DNA from: Bacteroidales bacterium UBA1680
GTDB taxonomy: Bacteria > Bacteroidota > Bacteroidia > Bacteroidales > UBA932
Direction: 5' to 3'
Length of the DNA stretch: 64,000 nt
Assembly (NCBI GenBank): GCA_002320605.1
Contig: DCKG01000015.1
Span: 94,645 to 158,644, forward strand
Part shown: one piece after another, positions 19,126 through 29,800 of the stretch
Layout: every line of letters begins with the position of its first letter
How positions within the stretch are numbered: position 1 is the stretch's first letter
Program-made: the position numbers and the translations under genes
Notes under the pieces: model-generated
What the model saw: the letters and a program-made list of their open reading frames with translations, nothing else
Told to the model about the DNA's origin: nothing
Database searches by the model: none

Positions 19126-20553
19126 CTATCTTGCGTCAGGCACGAGCATCTTCTCTATGTCTGTGACATATTGCTTGAAAATTTTGTCAGTGGACATGAG
19201 ATCAGAAACGGTCGTGCAAGCGTGCAGGACTGTCGCATGGTCTTTCCCTCCAAGTTCCATGCCTATCGTCGAAAGAGAGCAGTTGCTGATGAGGTTTCTG
19301 CACATGTACATTGCTAATTGCCTAGCCTGAACAATGTTTCTCTTTCTGGATTTGGACAGGATCTCCTCTTTGGAAATATTGAAATAGTCGCAGACTACCT
19401 GCTGTATTTTCTCTATAGTTATGTCTCTGTCTTCCTCACTCACGAGGTTCCCCGTGACCTTCTCTGCTAGTTCACATGTAATCTCTTTGTGGCAGAGGGT
19501 CGCATTGGCAATCAGGGAAATCAGTGCCCCTTCAAGCTCTCTGAAATTCGACCTGATCTTGTTCGCTAGGAACTCTAGCACATCCTCGCCTACTGTAACC
19601 CCCTCCCTGAAACATCTGGCCTTGAGCATTGCGAGGCGCGTCTCATAACCTGGCTTAGTCAGTTCTATCGACAACCCCCATTTGAAGCGAGTGAGAAGCC
19701 TCTCTTCGAAGTTCATTAGTTCGATCGGGGCACGGTCAGAGGTGAATACCAGCTGTTTGCCCGCCATGTGGAGATGATTGAAAATGTTGAAGAAGGCATT
19801 CTGAGTGGAAGGCCCTATGAGCTCTTGTATGTCGTCCATGATAAGGACATCTATCCTCATGTAGTAAGCCATGAAATCGTACAGTTTATTTTGCACGGTC
19901 ACCGCATTGACATACTGAGTCTTGAATTCGTTGCCCGTCACATAGAGCACCACTAAGTCAGTGAAACGCTTATGGATTTCCAGACCTATTGCCTGAGCGA
20001 TGTGGGTTTTGCCCAATCCAGGACCTCCGAAAATGAAAAGAGGATTGAAAGGGGTTTTGCCGGGCATCTCGGAAATTGACATTCCTGCGTTGATGCCCAT
20101 TTTGTTGCACTCTCCCTTGACTAGGTTCTCGAATGAATATGCTGGATTGAGCCTTGGGTTAATCCTAACTTTCTGGATGCCAGGAAAAACGAATGGTCCG
20201 GGATTCGAGGCTGGCTGGTATGTGTTTATTGAAACGGGTTTGTTTTCAGGCATCTGCTGGTTCGCTGCTGGATACACCATGGCAGGTTCTTTTTTTACTG
20301 GATGCACCTGGTATACAAGCTTTGCGTCCGGCCCGATCACCCTCCTAAGAGTGGATTTGATGACAGGAAGATAGGCGCTCTCGAGATACTCGCGGAAAAA
20401 ATCCGTAGGAACCTCTACAGTAAGAGTATTGTCTTGTAGAGAAACTGGAACGATCGTCTTGAACCAAACCTCAAAAGGTTTCTTGTCCACGACTTCGCTA
20501 AAAATTCGCAGGCAAGACTCCCACACAGAAACTAATTTTTTCTGACCAGTCAT
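19126..20553 (-). CDS. dnaA: Chromosomal replication initiator DnaA
   Basis: A 475-residue initiator that binds DnaA boxes and melts the origin. Domain I covers about 1-85, a proline/glutamine-rich linker 90-130, and the AAA+ domain follows with Walker A GGPGLGKT at 176-183 and Walker B IMDDIQ at 238-243. The C-terminal DNA-binding domain has the signature GGKDHATVLHAC near 430-445. The length is normal for the order. The AT-rich gap upstream (20554-20846) lacks a consensus DnaA box, so the origin cannot be placed here on sequence alone. Confidence 0.97.
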   Translation of the reverse strand: MTGQKKLVSVWESCLRIFSEVVDKKPFEVWFKTIVPVSLQDNTLTVEVPTDFFREYLESAYLPVIKSTLRRVIGPDAKLVYQVHPVKKEPAMVYPAANQQMPENKPVSINTYQPASNPGPFVFPGIQKVRINPRLNPAYSFENLVKGECNKMGINAGMSISEMPGKTPFNPLFIFGGPGLGKTHIAQAIGLEIHKRFTDLVVLYVTGNEFKTQYVNAVTVQNKLYDFMAYYMRIDVLIMDDIQELIGPSTQNAFFNIFNHLHMAGKQLVFTSDRAPIELMNFEERLLTRFKWGLSIELTKPGYETRLAMLKARCFREGVTVGEDVLEFLANKIRSNFRELEGALISLIANATLCHKEITCELAEKVTGNLVSEEDRDITIEKIQQVVCDYFNISKEEILSKSRKRNIVQARQLAMYMCRNLISNCSLSTIGMELGGKDHATVLHACTTVSDLMSTDKIFKQYVTDIEKMLVPDAR

Positions 20554-20846
20554 TGATTGTCGGTTCTATTAGATACTTCCTAAAAAAGAAATTTTCGTCT
20601 CTTTTTTTCAATAGCAAAATTGGAGGAAAAATTATTCATAAAAAAATTTATTCGCTATTGTTTTTGAATAATAAATTTCTTACCTAGAGTAAGTAACCTG
20701 ACATTTTTTGTCTTTTTAATTAACTAATTATCAATATCTTTCAAAATGGAATTCCATTCAATTGCCAGATAATCAAACCCTTTAGGATTTTTGAATAATT
20801 ATAAATTAATAGATTCTGCAACAGGCTGAAATCTAGACTTCATGAA
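20554..20846. other. AT-rich intergenic region upstream of dnaA
   Basis: A strikingly AT-rich gap with runs of A and T and a dyad: TTTATTC at 20647-20653 against GAATAATAAA at 20666-20675. Two 7-of-9 matches to the DnaA box TTATCCACA are present (TTATTCATA near 20631 and TTATCAATA near 20728), too weak to call an origin. It probably holds the dnaA promoter and the terminator region of the amidase gene, which ends at 20847. Confidence 0.4.
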
Positions 20847-21986
20847 TTATTTTTCGGGGGTGATAAAATTATTTTCGATTCGTATTAAAAAACAATCTGG
20901 AAAATATTTTTTTATTTCCTTCAAATTCTTTTTTGCTTCATCTTTGTCGTTCGAGATTCCGACGACATATTTATATAATTTTCCTGAAACAAATTTTTTG
21001 CACTCGTACCCTTTGAAAACCGGGTCGCTAGTGCTCATGGATTTAGATGAAGCTAGCACCTGGGTTCCGTACGATATTTCGTCGGTGGCACTTTGCTCAG
21101 CAGGAGTCTCTTCCTGGCTTTCTTCCATATTACCTTGCCTTTGCTCCGAAGAAGCCTTCGCAGGCGCAGTTCCATCATATTCCTTCTTGTATTTTATGAA
21201 AGCATCGTATATTTCCGTAGCAATCTTCTCTCTCCCTTTTTCCGAATTAAGCGCAGCGCGGTCAGTTGGGTTTGACATGAATCCGCATTCGATCAGAACG
21301 GCCGGCATCGCAGTTTTCCAAAGCACGTAGAAAGGATCCTGAGAGATGCCCCGGCTCTCCCTGATAGCCCCGTTTTTCATCTTCCTGTCGACATGCTGAG
21401 CGAATTTAAGGCTTTGTTCGAGGTAAGCGTTTTGCATGAGGTTCATGAATATGTAAGATTCGGGGTCATTGGGATTAAAGCCTTGGTATGTCGTAGTATA
21501 GTCGTCTTCAAGCATGATAACGGAATTCTCTCTGCGAACGACATCCATGTTCCCTGCATACAGGTCGCGCTTTTTACTCGTATATTGCCCTAACGTATGA
21601 ATCGAATAGCCGTTAGGTCCGGTCTTTTTCCCTTCGACAGAATTTACGTGAATTGAGATGAACAGGTTAGCGTTATTCTTATTTGCTATGTCTGCTCGGC
21701 CTTGAAGAGTTACGAAATAATCCTTATCTCTGGTCATGACAACCCTAACGTCATCGTATCCATCCTCTATTTTCTTTTTCAGCCGTTTGCCAATATCGAG
21801 GACTATGCTTTTCTCGTTCACTTTCCCATCTTTGCTAGTGCAGCCGAAATCCTTTCCGCCATGGCCGGGATCGATGACGACTGTCTTAAGCTTAATTGGC
21901 GACTGCTTCTGAGCCGAGGCATGAAAACCAGCGCCAATTAATGCTAAAGCTGCCGATGCGGCAAGAAAATTGCGAAGTATATTCAA
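20847..21986 (-). CDS. N-acetylmuramoyl-L-alanine amidase (Amidase_3)
   Basis: A 379-residue periplasmic zinc amidase that cuts the bond between muramic acid and L-alanine in peptidoglycan during cell separation. A signal peptide ends near HASAQ (residue 26). The catalytic domain runs from about 33 to 260: VVIDPGHGGKD (zinc H), NEKSIVLDIGK (zinc E), FISIHVNS (zinc H) and VLIECGFMSN (catalytic E). A low-complexity Q/E-rich linker follows, then a C-terminal segment of about 70 residues that looks like a SPOR-type peptidoglycan-binding domain (weak, by shape only). It is divergent from the LptD-like gene. Confidence 0.9.
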   Translation of the reverse strand: MNILRNFLAASAALALIGAGFHASAQKQSPIKLKTVVIDPGHGGKDFGCTSKDGKVNEKSIVLDIGKRLKKKIEDGYDDVRVVMTRDKDYFVTLQGRADIANKNNANLFISIHVNSVEGKKTGPNGYSIHTLGQYTSKKRDLYAGNMDVVRRENSVIMLEDDYTTTYQGFNPNDPESYIFMNLMQNAYLEQSLKFAQHVDRKMKNGAIRESRGISQDPFYVLWKTAMPAVLIECGFMSNPTDRAALNSEKGREKIATEIYDAFIKYKKEYDGTAPAKASSEQRQGNMEESQEETPAEQSATDEISYGTQVLASSKSMSTSDPVFKGYECKKFVSGKLYKYVVGISNDKDEAKKNLKEIKKYFPDCFLIRIENNFITPEK

Positions 21987-21994
21987 AATCTACT

Positions 21995-22002
21995 TATATT
22001 TG
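21995..22002 (+). promoter_or_regulatory. -7 box of the lptD-like gene promoter
   Basis: TATATTTG, preceded by TTG at 21970-21972 with a 22-base gap. It implies a leader of only about 17 bases before the TTG start at 22026. Confidence 0.45.
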
Positions 22003-22009
22003 TCCTTTG

Positions 22010-22017
22010 CAAATTTA
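22010..22017 (-). promoter_or_regulatory. -7 box of the amidase gene promoter
   Basis: The minus strand reads TAAATTTG, 24 bases upstream of the amidase ATG. It interleaves with the plus-strand box at 21995-22002, making a compact divergent promoter. Confidence 0.45.
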
Positions 22018-22025
22018 GAAAAAAA

Positions 22026-24770
22026 TTGCATTTAACGAAGTACACACACACATTTCTGTTCGTATTAACCATCATTCTGGTGACGGGTTCTGTCGTTTTA
22101 GGACAGAATCCGAGGCGCCAGCGGCGTAACAAAGCGACGCAGAACGTCGAGGATATGGACACTTCCGCCGCTGCAAGGACGAAAAGAGACTCTATAAGAA
22201 TAGTCACTGACTCTATCCGTGTCGCTGACTCTACTGCCAGGGCCGATTCCGTTAACATGCTTCATAAGAGCTCTCTCAATCAGCCAGCCTTCTCCGCTGC
22301 TAAAGATTCTATGAAGCAGACTATGGTCGAAGGTCACAGGAAAATGTACTACTGGGGAGACGTTACCGTCACATACGGGAACATGAAGCTCACTGCCGAC
22401 TACATGGAATATGACGTTCAAAGCGGAGTCGTTTTCGCAAAAGGCACATACGATTCACTCACGGGTACATGGAAAGGACAGCCGGTGATGACCCAGGGCG
22501 GCCAGACCTTCAACATGGAGGATGTCCAGTACAATTTCAATACACAGAAGGCATTAATTCATAATATGATAACCCAGCAGGATGATGGAATCCTTCACGG
22601 GCACAATATTAAGATGATGCCGGACAAGTCCATAAACATCACTAACGGGCAATATACCGTCTGCGACCTGGAGCATCCGCATTACTATCTTAAGCTCTAT
22701 GCCGCAAAAGTAATGACTAAACCGTCTCAGAGGACTGTTTTTGGCCCTGCGCACCTGGTAGTGGAGGATATCGACCTCCCTCTGGCTTTGCCTTTCGGAT
22801 TCATTCCCAAAAGGCCAAATAGAGCCACTGGCCTTCTGATGCCTTCATTCGGCGAGGAAAATGCACGAGGCTTCTACATGAGGGATGGCGGAATGTATTT
22901 CGTAATCGGAGACTACTTCGATATGTCTCTTACGGGAGATTACTACACTCTAGGCTCGTGGGCCGCTCAGCTGAACTCCAGGTACACGGTTAAGTATAAA
23001 TACACAGGCAACCTGGCCATTAACTATTCCGTGGATCAAACCGGCGAGAAAGGCAGCACCGACTTCTTCCAAAGCAAGAACTTCGGAGTCAGGTGGTCAC
23101 ACTCGCAAGATTCGAAGAAACATCCTGGAACAACGTTTTCGGCATCGGTGAATTTTTCCAGCCCTTCGAACAGCCGTTACAATTCAAGGTCCGTTTCTGA
23201 AGCTTTGCAGAATCAGATTTCCTCTTCAATTTCATATTCAAAGAATTGGAACGGGAAATTCAATCTCTCGATCAATGCGATGCACAGCCAGAGCTCCAGA
23301 GACAGCTCATATGCATTTACCTTCCCTAACCTCACGTTTTCTGTCTCCAGATTCTACCCGTTCAAGATCAAGAACAGGGTCGGGAAAGAAAAATTCTATG
23401 AGAAATTCTCTCTGGCTTACAACACGTCATTGCAGAATAAGATTAATTTCAAGGCATCTGAATTCGGCGAGCCGGGTTTCTTGGACAAATTCCAGAACGG
23501 AATGTCACACAGGTTCACCATTGGTCTGCCGGACTTCACGCTGGCGAAATATTTCAACTTCACTCCTAGCGTGAGCTATGGCATGAACTGGTTCTTTCGT
23601 AAAAACGAGGCATATTTCGATTCGCAGACAAATAGCGTGCAAAGAAATCTCACTGGGCAGTTCTCTACATTCGGAGTGACTCAGACATATTCAGGATCGG
23701 TGTCCATGAGCACTCGAATCTATGGAATGTTCAATTTCGGCAAATTCCATAAGATACAGGCTATCAGGCACGTGATTTCACCTAGCGTAAGTTTCAGCTT
23801 CACTCCTGAACAAGGTACGAGATTCAATGGATGGAGAACTCTGAATTATATCGATACGACCGGCGTGCAGCGCTCATACGACTACAATATCTACCAAGGC
23901 CAGATGAATTCCGTTCCAGGGCAGAATACCAAGGCGGCTTCGATGAGCATTTCTATCGGGAACAATCTCGAGGCGAAAGTCAGAGACCAAAGAGACACGA
24001 CTGGTAAAGGTTCCAAGAAGGTCAAGATTCTGGATCAGTTCAACATAAGCACAGGATACAATTTCCTTGCTGATTCATTGAACATGAGCAACGTGGGCGT
24101 TACCATGTCAACCTCCATCTTCGGTAAGCTCGGGCTGAACGGAAACATGAACTTCGATCCTTATGCGATTAATGACCACGGGCAGAGAATCAATAAATTC
24201 AACATAGTAGAGACCGGCGTGCCGCTGAGGCTCACGAACGTAAGCGCATCTCTTTCTTATTCATTGTCCGGTAAAGGAGCGATTAATGGAAACGATGGCT
24301 CGAAATCAGGGAAAGACGGCGGATCGGAGAATGCCGCAGACTATTATAGAAGGATATATTATCATCCTATCACTAATGAATATATTCCTGGCGGCTGGCT
24401 GTACTACACAAACCCTAACGTGCCGTGGTCTGTGAATTTCAGCTATTCTTATAGTTTAAGCAAGCAGTACTCCTATACGAATAACAAACTTGTGAAAAGG
24501 AATAACATAACTCAGACGCTTGGTATTTCCGGAAACGTTCAGCTCACGCCAAAGATGTCCTTCCAGTTCACGTCCGGTTATGATTTCACTGCCCTGAAAA
24601 TGAGCACTACGCAGATCTCTGCTAGGTACGACCTGCACTGCTTCAATATTGCCGTATCTTGGGTGCCTACAGGCAATTACAAATCCTATAATTTCATAAT
24701 TTCCGCTAATGCAGCTGCCCTTGCAGACCTGCTTAGATTTAAGAAGAGCACAAGTTATTGGGACAGATAA
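22026..24770 (+). CDS. LptD-like LPS-assembly outer-membrane protein
   Basis: A 914-residue outer-membrane protein of the Bacteroidota LptD family, expected to insert lipopolysaccharide into the outer leaflet. The N-terminal signal peptide ends near VVLGQ (residue 27). An OstA-like jellyroll is at about 95-200 (YWGDVTVTYGNMKLTADYMEYD, a typical OstA repeat in part) followed by LPFGFIPKRPNRATGLLMPSFGEE and a long beta barrel to the C-terminus, which ends with WDR. The only start giving a full signal peptide is a TTG at 22026. A Gly/Asn/Ser/Lys loop near 750-775 is probably extracellular. Confidence 0.85.
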   Translation: MHLTKYTHTFLFVLTIILVTGSVVLGQNPRRQRRNKATQNVEDMDTSAAARTKRDSIRIVTDSIRVADSTARADSVNMLHKSSLNQPAFSAAKDSMKQTMVEGHRKMYYWGDVTVTYGNMKLTADYMEYDVQSGVVFAKGTYDSLTGTWKGQPVMTQGGQTFNMEDVQYNFNTQKALIHNMITQQDDGILHGHNIKMMPDKSINITNGQYTVCDLEHPHYYLKLYAAKVMTKPSQRTVFGPAHLVVEDIDLPLALPFGFIPKRPNRATGLLMPSFGEENARGFYMRDGGMYFVIGDYFDMSLTGDYYTLGSWAAQLNSRYTVKYKYTGNLAINYSVDQTGEKGSTDFFQSKNFGVRWSHSQDSKKHPGTTFSASVNFSSPSNSRYNSRSVSEALQNQISSSISYSKNWNGKFNLSINAMHSQSSRDSSYAFTFPNLTFSVSRFYPFKIKNRVGKEKFYEKFSLAYNTSLQNKINFKASEFGEPGFLDKFQNGMSHRFTIGLPDFTLAKYFNFTPSVSYGMNWFFRKNEAYFDSQTNSVQRNLTGQFSTFGVTQTYSGSVSMSTRIYGMFNFGKFHKIQAIRHVISPSVSFSFTPEQGTRFNGWRTLNYIDTTGVQRSYDYNIYQGQMNSVPGQNTKAASMSISIGNNLEAKVRDQRDTTGKGSKKVKILDQFNISTGYNFLADSLNMSNVGVTMSTSIFGKLGLNGNMNFDPYAINDHGQRINKFNIVETGVPLRLTNVSASLSYSLSGKGAINGNDGSKSGKDGGSENAADYYRRIYYHPITNEYIPGGWLYYTNPNVPWSVNFSYSYSLSKQYSYTNNKLVKRNNITQTLGISGNVQLTPKMSFQFTSGYDFTALKMSTTQISARYDLHCFNIAVSWVPTGNYKSYNFIISANAAALADLLRFKKSTSYWDR

Positions 24771-24771
24771 T

Positions 24772-24802
24772 ATTGCAATATTGAATTTTTTATTTAAATT
24801 TG
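24772..24802 (+). promoter_or_regulatory. Promoter of rho
   Basis: A -33-like ATTG at 24772-24775, a 19-base gap, and TAAATTTG at 24795-24802. This is the best match to the Bacteroidota consensus (TTTG, 19 to 21 bases, TAnnTTTG) in the core region. It leaves a leader of about 80 bases before the rho ATG at 24889. Confidence 0.6.
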
Positions 24803-24888
24803 CATCGCCTTCCTAACGCGACTTCTGAAGGCATTCACTTTTTGTAAACAAAATCTTACCAATTTTTCTCCTGCAATACTTTATTTTT

Positions 24889-26763
24889 ATGGCATATACA
24901 CTATTTGATTTAAACTCCATGAGCATTGATGAACTACAGTCAATAGCTCAGAAGTACAATGTTAAGAATTTCAAGAAACTCGATGCCGAAAATCTTGCTT
25001 TCGCTATCCTAGATGCTCAGGCAAGCGAAATTTCTCACAATCCAGTTCCTGAAGCTCCTGCTAAGAAGAAACGCGGAAGGCCAAAGAAAGTTGCTGACGC
25101 AAAACAAAAGGAGGAATCTAAGCCTGTCGTCGAGAAGCCTGAGCAGCCGAAGGCTGAAGAAAAGCCTCAGAAGCAGGAAGAAAAACTGAAGGTCACGCTT
25201 GAAGAAAAGGCACCTCGCACTAAGAGAGGACGTAAGCCTAAGCAGCAAGCGGCAGGAAAACCTCAAGCGGAAGAGAAACCAGAAATGAAGGCTGTAGAGG
25301 CTATACCTGTAGAAAAGCCAGAAAAACCTGTTAATGAAAATGCTTCGGTGACCCCAGAAAACAATGAACCGGCATTACCACTTGAACCCTCTCAGGAATC
25401 GAACGACGATCGCAAATTCATACATCAGCTTTTTGATGAATTGAAGGACGACCCGTCACAGAATAATATTCCTGGGAAGAAAAAGCAAAAGAATAACAAT
25501 CTGAACAGGTTCCAGAACCAGCAAAATAAAGGCCAGCGTCCAAACGGCCCTATGCCTCAGCAAAATCAGCAGAGCCAGTTCAAGCAGAGACAGCCGGAGA
25601 TTGAATTCGAAGGTACCGTAGAGGCTACTGGCGTGCTGGAAATAATGCCAGATGGCTATGGTTTCCTTCGTTCTTCAGATTACAATTACCTGAATTCTCC
25701 TGACGATATTTACGTGAGCCAAGGGCAGATAAAGGCAAATGCGCTGAAATCGGGCGACACCGTCACCGGAGAGATAAGGCCTCCAAAGGAAGGCGACAAA
25801 TATTTCCCTCTGGTAAAAATCAAATTCATAAATGGAAGAACTCCGGAATTCATCCGTGACAGGGTTCCGTTCGATTTCCTGACTCCGTTGTTCCCGAACC
25901 AGAAATTCAATTTACTGGGCCACGGCCATGAAAAAGACACTTCCTGCCGCATCGTGGACATGTTTACCCCTATCGGCAAGGGGCAGCGCGGACTCATCGT
26001 CTCTCAGCCGAAGACAGGTAAGACTATGCTTCTGAAATCAATTGCGAACGCCATTGCTGACAATCATCCTGAAGTTTACGAGATAGTGTTGCTAATCGAC
26101 GAACGACCAGAGGAGGTGACCGATATGAGCCGCAGCGTACAGGCAGAGGTGATAGCTTCGACTTTTGATGAGCCGGCAGAAAGGCACGTCAAGGTTGCGA
26201 ATATGGTCCTGGAGAAAGCTCGCAGGCTCGTTGAATGTGGTCACGACGTAGTAATATTGCTAGATTCCATCACTCGCCTTGCACGCGCGTACAACACCGT
26301 ACAACCGGCATCTGGAAAGGTGCTTACTGGCGGCGTGGATGCGAATGCCCTTCAGAAGCCAAAGAGGTTCTTCGGAGCGGCGAGGAATATAGAGGGCGGC
26401 GGTTCGCTGACCATATTGGCAACTGCACTCACAGAAACTGGTTCCAAGATGGATGACGTGATCTTCGAGGAATTCAAAGGCACTGGTAATATGGAGCTCC
26501 AGCTGGATCGCACTCTGGCAAACAGGAGGATATTCCCTGCCGTCAATGTCGTACTTTCGAGCACTAGGCGTGACGATTTGCTGTACAGCCCGGAAGTGGC
26601 GAACAGAATCTGGATATTACGCAAGCTGCTTGCCGACATGAATCCTACCGAGGCCATGAATTTCATGTTGCAGCTCATGGATGAGTACAAGACCAACGAA
26701 GCCTTGCTTGACAACATGAATAAGGTCTCGCCTCGCGAAGCCAAATACTACGACACGTATTAG
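24889..26763 (+). CDS. rho: Transcription termination factor Rho
   Basis: A 624-residue hexameric RNA helicase that terminates transcription. The Rho N-terminal helix domain is at about 5-47 (MSIDELQSIAQKYNVKNFK). Then comes an insert of about 190 residues: a K/E/P-rich part with AT-hook-like KKRGRPKK and TKRGRKPK segments, and a Q/N-rich part at about 195-240. The RNA-binding cold-shock-like domain follows (VLEIMPDGYGFLRS), then the ATPase with P-loop PKTGKT near 374-379 and Walker B VVILLDSITR. Bacteroidota Rho proteins commonly carry such disordered inserts, linked to phase separation in Bacteroides. It has its own promoter and a terminator hairpin at 26792-26819. Confidence 0.96.
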   Translation: MAYTLFDLNSMSIDELQSIAQKYNVKNFKKLDAENLAFAILDAQASEISHNPVPEAPAKKKRGRPKKVADAKQKEESKPVVEKPEQPKAEEKPQKQEEKLKVTLEEKAPRTKRGRKPKQQAAGKPQAEEKPEMKAVEAIPVEKPEKPVNENASVTPENNEPALPLEPSQESNDDRKFIHQLFDELKDDPSQNNIPGKKKQKNNNLNRFQNQQNKGQRPNGPMPQQNQQSQFKQRQPEIEFEGTVEATGVLEIMPDGYGFLRSSDYNYLNSPDDIYVSQGQIKANALKSGDTVTGEIRPPKEGDKYFPLVKIKFINGRTPEFIRDRVPFDFLTPLFPNQKFNLLGHGHEKDTSCRIVDMFTPIGKGQRGLIVSQPKTGKTMLLKSIANAIADNHPEVYEIVLLIDERPEEVTDMSRSVQAEVIASTFDEPAERHVKVANMVLEKARRLVECGHDVVILLDSITRLARAYNTVQPASGKVLTGGVDANALQKPKRFFGAARNIEGGGSLTILATALTETGSKMDDVIFEEFKGTGNMELQLDRTLANRRIFPAVNVVLSSTRRDDLLYSPEVANRIWILRKLLADMNPTEAMNFMLQLMDEYKTNEALLDNMNKVSPREAKYYDTY

Positions 26764-26819
26764 ATTCTGACACGTCAGAATTTATAAATACCCTGGGATG
26801 AACTAATATTCGTCCCAGG
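26764..26819. terminator. Bidirectional terminator between rho and carB
   Basis: Two dyads follow rho. ATTCTGA at 26764-26770 pairs with TCAGAAT at 26775-26781. CCTGGGA at 26792-26798 pairs with TCCCAGG at 26813-26819 and is followed on the plus strand by ATTTTATTT, as an intrinsic terminator. The right arm and part of the loop lie inside the last codons of carB (stop at 26803-26805), so the structure is shared by both genes. Confidence 0.65.
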
Positions 26820-29800
26820 ATTTTATTTGCACCTCATCAAGAGGCATTGCGCAGAACGCCCGGATGAAGGCCGTAGCTAGACGCGAATTAGTGAACAGGG
26901 TCACATTGAAATCGACGGCAGCGCGACGAATCTTGTATCCGTTGGATTGCTCCAAGGCAGAATGATCCTTCGGAACATTAATCACCATATCAACTTCCTT
27001 GTTTTGAATCATTTCCAGTGCCGGTCTGAAGCGTCCATTAAGGTTAGGGTTGTCGCATTCGCTAGGCCAGAGCACTTTAGTGCACGGAATGCTGTTCTCT
27101 ACGAGATATTTATATGTCCCGCCGGTAGCGAACAATTCGTAATCATGCTCTACCAGCAACTTACAAGCATTCAGCATGTCGGCCTTCTGCAAGGCATCGC
27201 CGGTTGAAAGCAGGATTCGTTTCTCTGGAATGCGCTGGCCTACGGAAAGCAAAGATTTTATCAGTGCCTCATTAAGGTCATCACCCAAGCAGCCAACCTC
27301 TCCCGTAGACCTCATGTCGACACCCAGCATAGGGTCGGCTTCCTCAAGCCGGGCGAAAGAGAACTGGGATGACTTCACACCCACGTAATCCAAGTCGAAT
27401 GCACTTTTCTGAGGCGGAGCCGGATGTAGCCCGAGCATAACCTTGGTCGCAAGCTCGATGAAATTGATTTTAAGCACCTTGGAGACGAACGGGAACGATC
27501 TGGAAGCCCTTAGGTTACATTCTATCACCTTAATCTGGTTATCCTTGGCGAGGAACTGAATATTGAAAGGACCTGAGATATTCAACGCACCAGCAATAGC
27601 CCTGGCAATCTTCTTTATGCGACGGACAGTCTCTACGTAAAGCTTTTGCGGAGGAAATTGGATCGTGGCATCGCCAGAATGCACGCCAGCATATTCAATA
27701 TGCTCCGAGATCGCATATGCCAGCACTTCCCCTCCGTCAGCTACAGCATCGAACTCTATCTCTCTAGCCCTTTCGTAGAATTTGCTTATGACGACAGGAT
27801 GCTCCTGGGACACTTCTGCAGCAAGCGATAGGAATTCCTGGAGAGACTGCGCATCGTAGCATACGTTCATTGCGGCACCGGAAAGCACGTACGAAGGCCT
27901 TACCAACACAGGGTAGCCGACCTTGTCTAAGAATTCGTCTACGTCTTCTTTTGTCGTAAGCTCTCTCCATTCAGGCTGATCCACGTCCAGAGCATCCACG
28001 ATGGTAGAGAATTTATGCCTGTCCTCAGCCTTATCTATGTCCTCTGCGCTTGTTCCCAGAATATGCACTCCGTGATTGAATAGCCTTAGTGCCAGATTGT
28101 TAGGAATCTGGCCTCCGACAGAAACCACTACGCCGTGAGGCTTTTCAAATTCCTCGATGTCCATGACACGCTCGAACGTAAGCTCGTCGAAGTAAAGCCG
28201 GTCGCACATATCGTAGTCGGTGGAAACTGTTTCAGGGTTGTAATTGATCAGCACTCCCCTGTAGCCCTGTTTCTGAATAGCCTGAAGGGAAGAAACGGAA
28301 CACCAGTCGAATTCAACCGAACTTCCTATTCGGTAGGCTCCTGACCCTAGAACGATGACTGATTTGCCATCATTTTCATATTCAATGTCATTCTTGGTGC
28401 CATTGTAAGTAAGATAGAGGTAGTTGGTCTGTGCCGGGAATTCGGCGGCCAAGGTGTCTATCTGCTTCACGACAGGCACTATGCCGCGCGATTTCCTATA
28501 TTCCCGTACCTTATCCATATATTCATAGGCATTAACCGTGTCTTTGTAGACTGCCCTCTGAATCTGGAAATCCGAAAATCCTTCCTGTTTCGCCTCTCGC
28601 AGCAGGACATCGGGCAAATCCTCTATCTTGCCGTAGCCCTCCATCTCTTTGAAAGTGCCGACTATCCTCTCCAGCTTCTCTAAGAACCATTTGTCAATCT
28701 TCGTCAGCTCATGGATTCTGTCAACTGAATATCCCGCTTGCAAAGCCTTGGAAATCACGAATATTCGTTTGTCCGTAGGTTCTCTGAGGGCATCCTCGAT
28801 GTCTGCCACCTTCAGTTCTTTGTTGCCCACGAAGCCGTGTGCCCCTTGGCCTATCATCCTGAGGCCTTTCTGAATAGCTTCTTCGAAGGTGCGGCCGATA
28901 GCCATCACCTCGCCTACGGATTTCATCGACGAACCGATTTTGCGGGAAACCCCGTGGAATTTGCTCAAATCCCAGCGCGGAATCTTGCACACGATGTAAT
29001 CCAGCGCAGGTTCGAAGAATGCAGGTGTCGTCTTTGTGACGGAATTCTTAAGGTCGAAAAGACCGTATCCCAGGCCAAGTTTCGCCGCTACGAATGCAAG
29101 AGGATAGCCGGTAGCCTTGGAGGCTAGGGCAGAAGAACGGCTGAGACGGGCGTTAACCTCGATAACCCTGTAGTCCATGGCATCCGGATCATAGGCGAAC
29201 TGTACGTTGCATTCGCCTATGATTCCGATATGGCGAACGATCTTTATGGAAAGTTCGCGCAGATAATAGTAATCCTTGTTCGTAAGCGTCTGCGAAGGGG
29301 CGACCACGATGCTCTCGCCGGTATGTATGCCCAGCGGGTCGAAGTTCTCCATGTTGCAGACAGTGATGCAATTGTCGTATTTGTCTCGGACCACCTCATA
29401 TTCAATCTCCTTCCAGCCCTTCAATGATTTTTCCACCAGCACTTGCGGAGAAAAGGAAAAAGCCTTCTCGCATATTTCTTCTAGTTCTTCATCATTGTCA
29501 CAGAATCCTGATCCAAGACCGCCCAAAGCATAAGCGGCGCGGATAATGAGCGGATAACCAAGCTCTTGCGCTGCCCTCTTCGCGTCCTTTATGTTGGCGG
29601 CAGGGTGAGACTTGATGGTCTTTACACCGATTTCATCCAGCTTTTTCACGAACAATTCCCTGTCCTCAGTGTCCATGATGGCCTGCACGGGAGTCCCAAG
29701 CACCTTCACTCCGTACTTTTCCAAAACGCCTTTCTCAAAGATTTCCACTCCGCAGTTAAGCGCAGTCTGGCCCCCGAACGAAAGCAGAATCCCCTGAGGT

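Noticed and set aside
20554..20846. Replication origin next to dnaA
   Set aside because: AT-rich with a dyad, but no consensus DnaA box (TTATCCACA); only two 7-of-9 matches.
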